Shown piece by piece: positions 5,066-7,304 of a stretch of 7,304 nt of DNA (position 1 is its first letter; every line of letters begins with the position of its first letter). Source of the DNA: Actinomycetes bacterium (GTDB lineage Bacteria; Actinomycetota; Actinomycetes; Mycobacteriales; Micromonosporaceae); NCBI GenBank assembly GCA_023437285.1, contig JAEZGP010000104.1:1-7304 (forward strand), given 5' to 3'. The position numbers and the translations under genes were made by a program. The notes under the pieces are model-generated. The model ran no database searches. It saw nothing but the letters and a program-made list of their open reading frames with translations, and had not been told where the DNA came from.

Positions 5066-6913
5066 TCAGCTGAGCGCGCAGGCGCTGCCGTTGAGGCTGA
5101 TGGTTGCGGGCCGCGCGTTGGTGCCGGAGTACGTGCCCTGGAAGCCGAAGTTCGTGCTGGCCCCGGGTGCGAGCGTGCCGTTCCACGCGGCGTTGCTGGC
5201 GGTCACGCTCGTGCCGGACTGGGTGATGACGCTGCTCCAGTACCCGGTGATGTTCTGGTTGCCGGGCCAGGTCCAGGTGAGCGTCCAGCCGTTGAGCGCG
5301 GCGCTGAACCGGTTGGTCAGGGTGACGTTGACGACGAACCCGTTCGACCACGTGTTGGGCTCCCACGTGACCGCGCAGGTGGCGATCGGGTTGGTCGACG
5401 TCGGCGGCGCGGAGGTCGGCGGGCGCGAGGTGGGCGGCCCGCTGGTGCACGGCGCCGGCGGCCAGCAGGTCGGCGGGGTGCCGAAGCTGACCGTGTTGGA
5501 GGCGGGCGAGATGTTGCCCGCCGCGTCGCGCGCGTAGGCCGTGTAGCGGTGCAGCTCGCCGGGGTTGACGATGGTGATGGTCAGCGAGGTGGCCGGCGCG
5601 TTGACCGTACGCCGCTGGATGTAATCGGAGTACTGCTCGTCGATGAGGTACGCCGTGACCCCGACGTTGTCGGTGGACGCGGTCCAGGTCAGGGTCAGCG
5701 TCGTGCCGCTCAGCGAGTACGCAAGATTGCCCGGTGCCGTCGGCGCCTGCGTGTCCGGGCCGCCGGTCGTCGGCCGGGTCGTGGTCGGCGGGGCGCTCGT
5801 GGCCGGCCGCGTACTCGTCGGCGCCGCGCTCGTCGGCGTGCTGTCGACCGGCGGGAACCGCAGGATCCGGTCGTCGGTCGAGGCCGGCGTGCCCCGCCCG
5901 TCGCGGTTGCTGGTCGCCACCCACAGGTATCCGTCGGGGCCGAGCTCGACGGTGCGCAGCCGCCCGTACGTGCCGGTGAGGTGGGCGATCGGCGTGCCGG
6001 CCGACGTGCCGTTGAGCGGCACCTGCCACAGCCGGGTGCCGCGCAGCGCGGCGACGAACAGGTTGCTGCCCACGATCGTGGCGCCGCTCGGCGACGCCTC
6101 AGCGGTGCTCCAGGTGACGATCGGGTTGCGGTACTGCGTGTTCGTGCTTGTTCCCTCGACGTTGGGCCAGCCGTAGTTGCCGCCCGGCACGATGTAGTTG
6201 ACCTCGTCCCAGGTGTTCTGGCCGAACTCGCTGGCGAACAGCCGGCCGGCCGAGTCCCACGCCAGGCCCTGCACGTTGCGGTGGCCGAGGCTGTAGACGA
6301 GCGAGCCGGAGATCGGGTTGTCCGCGGGGACGCTGCCGTCGGGCCGCATGCGCAGGATCTTGCCGTTGCGGCTTGACTGGTTCTGCGCGTTGGCGGTGTT
6401 GCCGGCGTCGCCCACACCCGCGTACAGCATGCCGTCGGGGCCGAACGCTATGCGGCCGCCGTTGTGGAAGCTGGCCTTGGCGAGCCCGGTCAGGACCGTC
6501 TGCTGGGTGCCGGGGCTGTCGAGCCGGAACCGCGTGATCCGGTTGTCCGACGCGGCCGTGTAGTACACGTACACGTAGTTATCGGTGGCGAAGGTGGGCG
6601 AGACGGCCAGGCCGAGCAGCCCGCCCTCGCCGCCGGGGACGACCCCGGACACCGTCGTCACCGTCGTGGCAGCGGACCCGGGACGCACCCGCAGGACTCG
6701 TGCACTGTCGCGCTCGGTGACCAGCGCGGACCCGTCGGGCAGGAAGTCCATGCCCCAGGGTGCGGTCAGGTTGCTCGCCACGGTCTCTGGCCTGCTGAAA
6801 TCGAAGTCGCCGACCGCCGCGTTTGCGGAGGGCGCGACGACGAGGCTGACCCCGACGGCCGCGGTGGCCACGGCGACCGCGGAAAGAACAAGGGACATTC
6901 GGGTACGGGTCAT
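5066..6913 (-). CDS. Secreted PQQ-type sugar dehydrogenase with FN3 and CBM2 domains
   Basis: This 615-residue exported protein starts with a Sec signal peptide (MTRTRMSLVL..., cut near ANA|AV, residue 32). Residues about 46-355 are a glucose/sorbosone dehydrogenase beta-propeller. It has SFHNGGRIAFGPDG (H150 aligns with the catalytic His of soluble PQQ glucose dehydrogenase), GHRNVQGLAW (R212, N213; cofactor region), SEFGQNTWDEVN, and GGNYGWP. A Pro/Thr/Ser linker (357-388), one fibronectin type III domain (about 389-478), a second linker and a CBM2 cellulose/chitin-binding domain (about 511-613) follow. The CBM2 has end cysteines C513 and C612 and candidate surface tryptophans W522, W559 and W577. 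It probably oxidises a sugar outside the cell while held on polysaccharide, passing electrons to an unknown acceptor. Substrate and true PQQ use are inferred. The start is supported by GAGGAG 6 nt upstream. Confidence 0.93.
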   Translation of the reverse strand: MTRTRMSLVLSAVAVATAAVGVSLVVAPSANAAVGDFDFSRPETVASNLTAPWGMDFLPDGSALVTERDSARVLRVRPGSAATTVTTVSGVVPGGEGGLLGLAVSPTFATDNYVYVYYTAASDNRITRFRLDSPGTQQTVLTGLAKASFHNGGRIAFGPDGMLYAGVGDAGNTANAQNQSSRNGKILRMRPDGSVPADNPISGSLVYSLGHRNVQGLAWDSAGRLFASEFGQNTWDEVNYIVPGGNYGWPNVEGTSTNTQYRNPIVTWSTAEASPSGATIVGSNLFVAALRGTRLWQVPLNGTSAGTPIAHLTGTYGRLRTVELGPDGYLWVATSNRDGRGTPASTDDRILRFPPVDSTPTSAAPTSTRPATSAPPTTTRPTTGGPDTQAPTAPGNLAYSLSGTTLTLTWTASTDNVGVTAYLIDEQYSDYIQRRTVNAPATSLTITIVNPGELHRYTAYARDAAGNISPASNTVSFGTPPTCWPPAPCTSGPPTSRPPTSAPPTSTNPIATCAVTWEPNTWSNGFVVNVTLTNRFSAALNGWTLTWTWPGNQNITGYWSSVITQSGTSVTASNAAWNGTLAPGASTNFGFQGTYSGTNARPATISLNGSACALS

Positions 6914-6919
6914 GACTGG

Positions 6920-6925
6920 CTCCTC
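6920..6925 (-). promoter_or_regulatory. Shine-Dalgarno of the sugar dehydrogenase gene
   Basis: GAGGAG on the minus strand lies 6 nt before the ATG at 6913 and fixes the start. This is the only gene in the window with its own promoter that has a clear ribosome-binding site. Confidence 0.75.
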
Positions 6926-6943
6926 ACCGGCCGAAGGGACGGC

Positions 6944-6972
6944 CCGTTACCGGATAGAGCGACAGTCGTCAA
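6944..6972 (-). promoter_or_regulatory. Candidate promoter of the sugar dehydrogenase gene
   Basis: On the minus strand TTGACG (6972 down to 6967) and TAACGG (6949 down to 6944) are separated by 17 bp. The -35 is close to consensus, but the -10 lacks the final T. Transcription would start near 6937, giving a short leader containing the Shine-Dalgarno. An inverted repeat, GGCCG (6929-6933) and CGGCC (6940-6944), touches the -10 and could form a leader hairpin. An alternative -10, TAGATT (6976 down to 6971), is possible. Confidence 0.4.
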
Positions 6973-7252
6973 TCTAACACGTCGTGATGAACAGCACAGG
7001 ACCGAGGAACAGGCCTAAGACCGGCGCTGTCCTGCGAGTACATAGTACGTGTGGAGTTTTCACGGGACCGCAGGTGCCGAGTGGCGGCGATCTCGCTGGC
7101 TACCAGCGGTTTCATCGAGTCGGGCCCGGTGCCGCATAGATGTCCAGTAATGTTGACATCGGTAGTGACATCAACTAGGGCGCACGTCACCGCACCGTGG
7201 TGCACACCATCGCGTTGACGCGCGTCGGGCCTGCTGAGGATGCCTGTCGATG
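6973..7252. other. Intergenic stretch without a credible gene, lower GC
   Basis: No convincing gene is seen between the dehydrogenase promoter and the gene fragment at the right edge. GC falls to roughly 55-62% in the segments I counted, well below the neighbouring genes. A 78-codon GTG-started frame (6969-7205, minus) has no ribosome-binding site, no recognisable motif, and codons such as CTA, GTT and ATT that the neighbours avoid. Small palindromes include GTAC-ATA-GTAC (7038-7048), which also contains a minus-strand TACTAT. The stretch could be a large regulatory region or the remains of transferred DNA. Confidence 0.5.
7139..7172. repeat. TGACATC direct repeats with an inverted copy
   Basis: TGACATC occurs at 7154-7160 and 7166-7172 (12-bp period), and its inverse core GATGTC at 7139-7144. 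The first copy lies in a consensus TTGACA (7153-7158) that is followed after 17 bp by TAGGGC, a promoter-like arrangement on the plus strand. No plus-strand gene follows within the window. An operator for a nearby DNA-binding protein is possible. Confidence 0.3.
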
Positions 7253-7304
7253 TTATGCGGCGTGGAGCCAGGCTCGCAGGGCGTCGCGGATGACATCGCT
7301 GGCG
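7253..7304 (-). CDS. C-terminal end of a probable ribbon-helix-helix antitoxin or regulator (partial)
   Basis: Reading the minus strand from the right edge gives ASDVIRDALRAWLHAA and then TAA. The pattern S-(D/E)-V-I-R-(D/E)-A-L-R-x-W-L is the second helix of ribbon-helix-helix proteins such as ParD- or CopG-type antitoxins, and it normally lies close to the C-terminus, as here. Only 16 residues are visible, so family and function stay uncertain. No toxin-like frame follows downstream within 339 bp, so a partner toxin, if any, would have to lie upstream, outside the window. Confidence 0.5.
   Translation of the reverse strand, partial: ASDVIRDALRAWLHAA

Noticed and set aside
4859..6376. 505-codon plus-strand open frame opposite the sugar dehydrogenase
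   Set aside because: It is a shadow of the dehydrogenase gene, Arg/Gly/Ala-rich, and starts inside the SRPBCC gene.
6969..7205. 78-codon minus-strand frame starting at GTG
   Set aside because: It has no ribosome-binding site and no known motif, uses codons unlike its neighbours, and overlaps the -35 of the dehydrogenase promoter.

Overview
The window is very GC-rich (around 70% by eye in the genes) and has actinobacterial features: glycogen genes arranged around a divergent promoter, actinobacterial-type GlgC, TAnnnT promoters placed directly on start codons, and a secreted enzyme carrying a CBM2 cellulose-binding domain. A member of Micromonosporaceae (Actinoplanes/Micromonospora-like) is the best guess. 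This is inferred from family resemblance and was not searched.

Layout, left to right. (1) Glycogen locus, 1-3074: the 5' end of glgB (1-280, minus, cut by the window edge) overlaps the 3' end of glgA (273-1766, minus) by 8 nt. glgC (1839-3074, plus) diverges from glgA across 72 bp. Together they encode the classical ADP-glucose route: GlgC makes ADP-glucose, GlgA extends alpha-1,4 chains, and GlgB adds alpha-1,6 branches. (2) Two adjacent paralogous secreted CAP/SCP-domain proteins, both minus: 3087-3623, convergent with glgC, and 3710-4270. A long hairpin lies between them. (3) A small SRPBCC-fold protein (4420-4923, minus). (4) A secreted modular oxidoreductase (5066-6913, minus) with the order signal peptide, PQQ-type sugar dehydrogenase beta-propeller, linker, FN3, linker, CBM2. 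A strong hairpin follows its stop. (5) A 339-bp stretch (6914-7252) with no credible gene and lower GC. It holds the oxidoreductase promoter and a cluster of TGACATC repeats. (6) The last 16 codons of a minus-strand gene (7253-7304) that resembles the C-terminus of a ribbon-helix-helix antitoxin or regulator.

The genes form three themes: intracellular glycogen storage, extracellular CAP proteins, and extracellular sugar oxidation targeted to polysaccharide. There is no evidence that they form one pathway. I see no mobile element, CRISPR array, or tRNA/rRNA gene. The observations most worth a second look are these: all five genes that appear to have their own promoter without a Shine-Dalgarno have TAnnnT 6-8 nt before the start codon (predicted leaderless mRNAs); the promoter of the second CAP gene is unusually dense in palindromes and 13-bp repeats; and a PQQ-type dehydrogenase is fused to a cellulose-binding domain.
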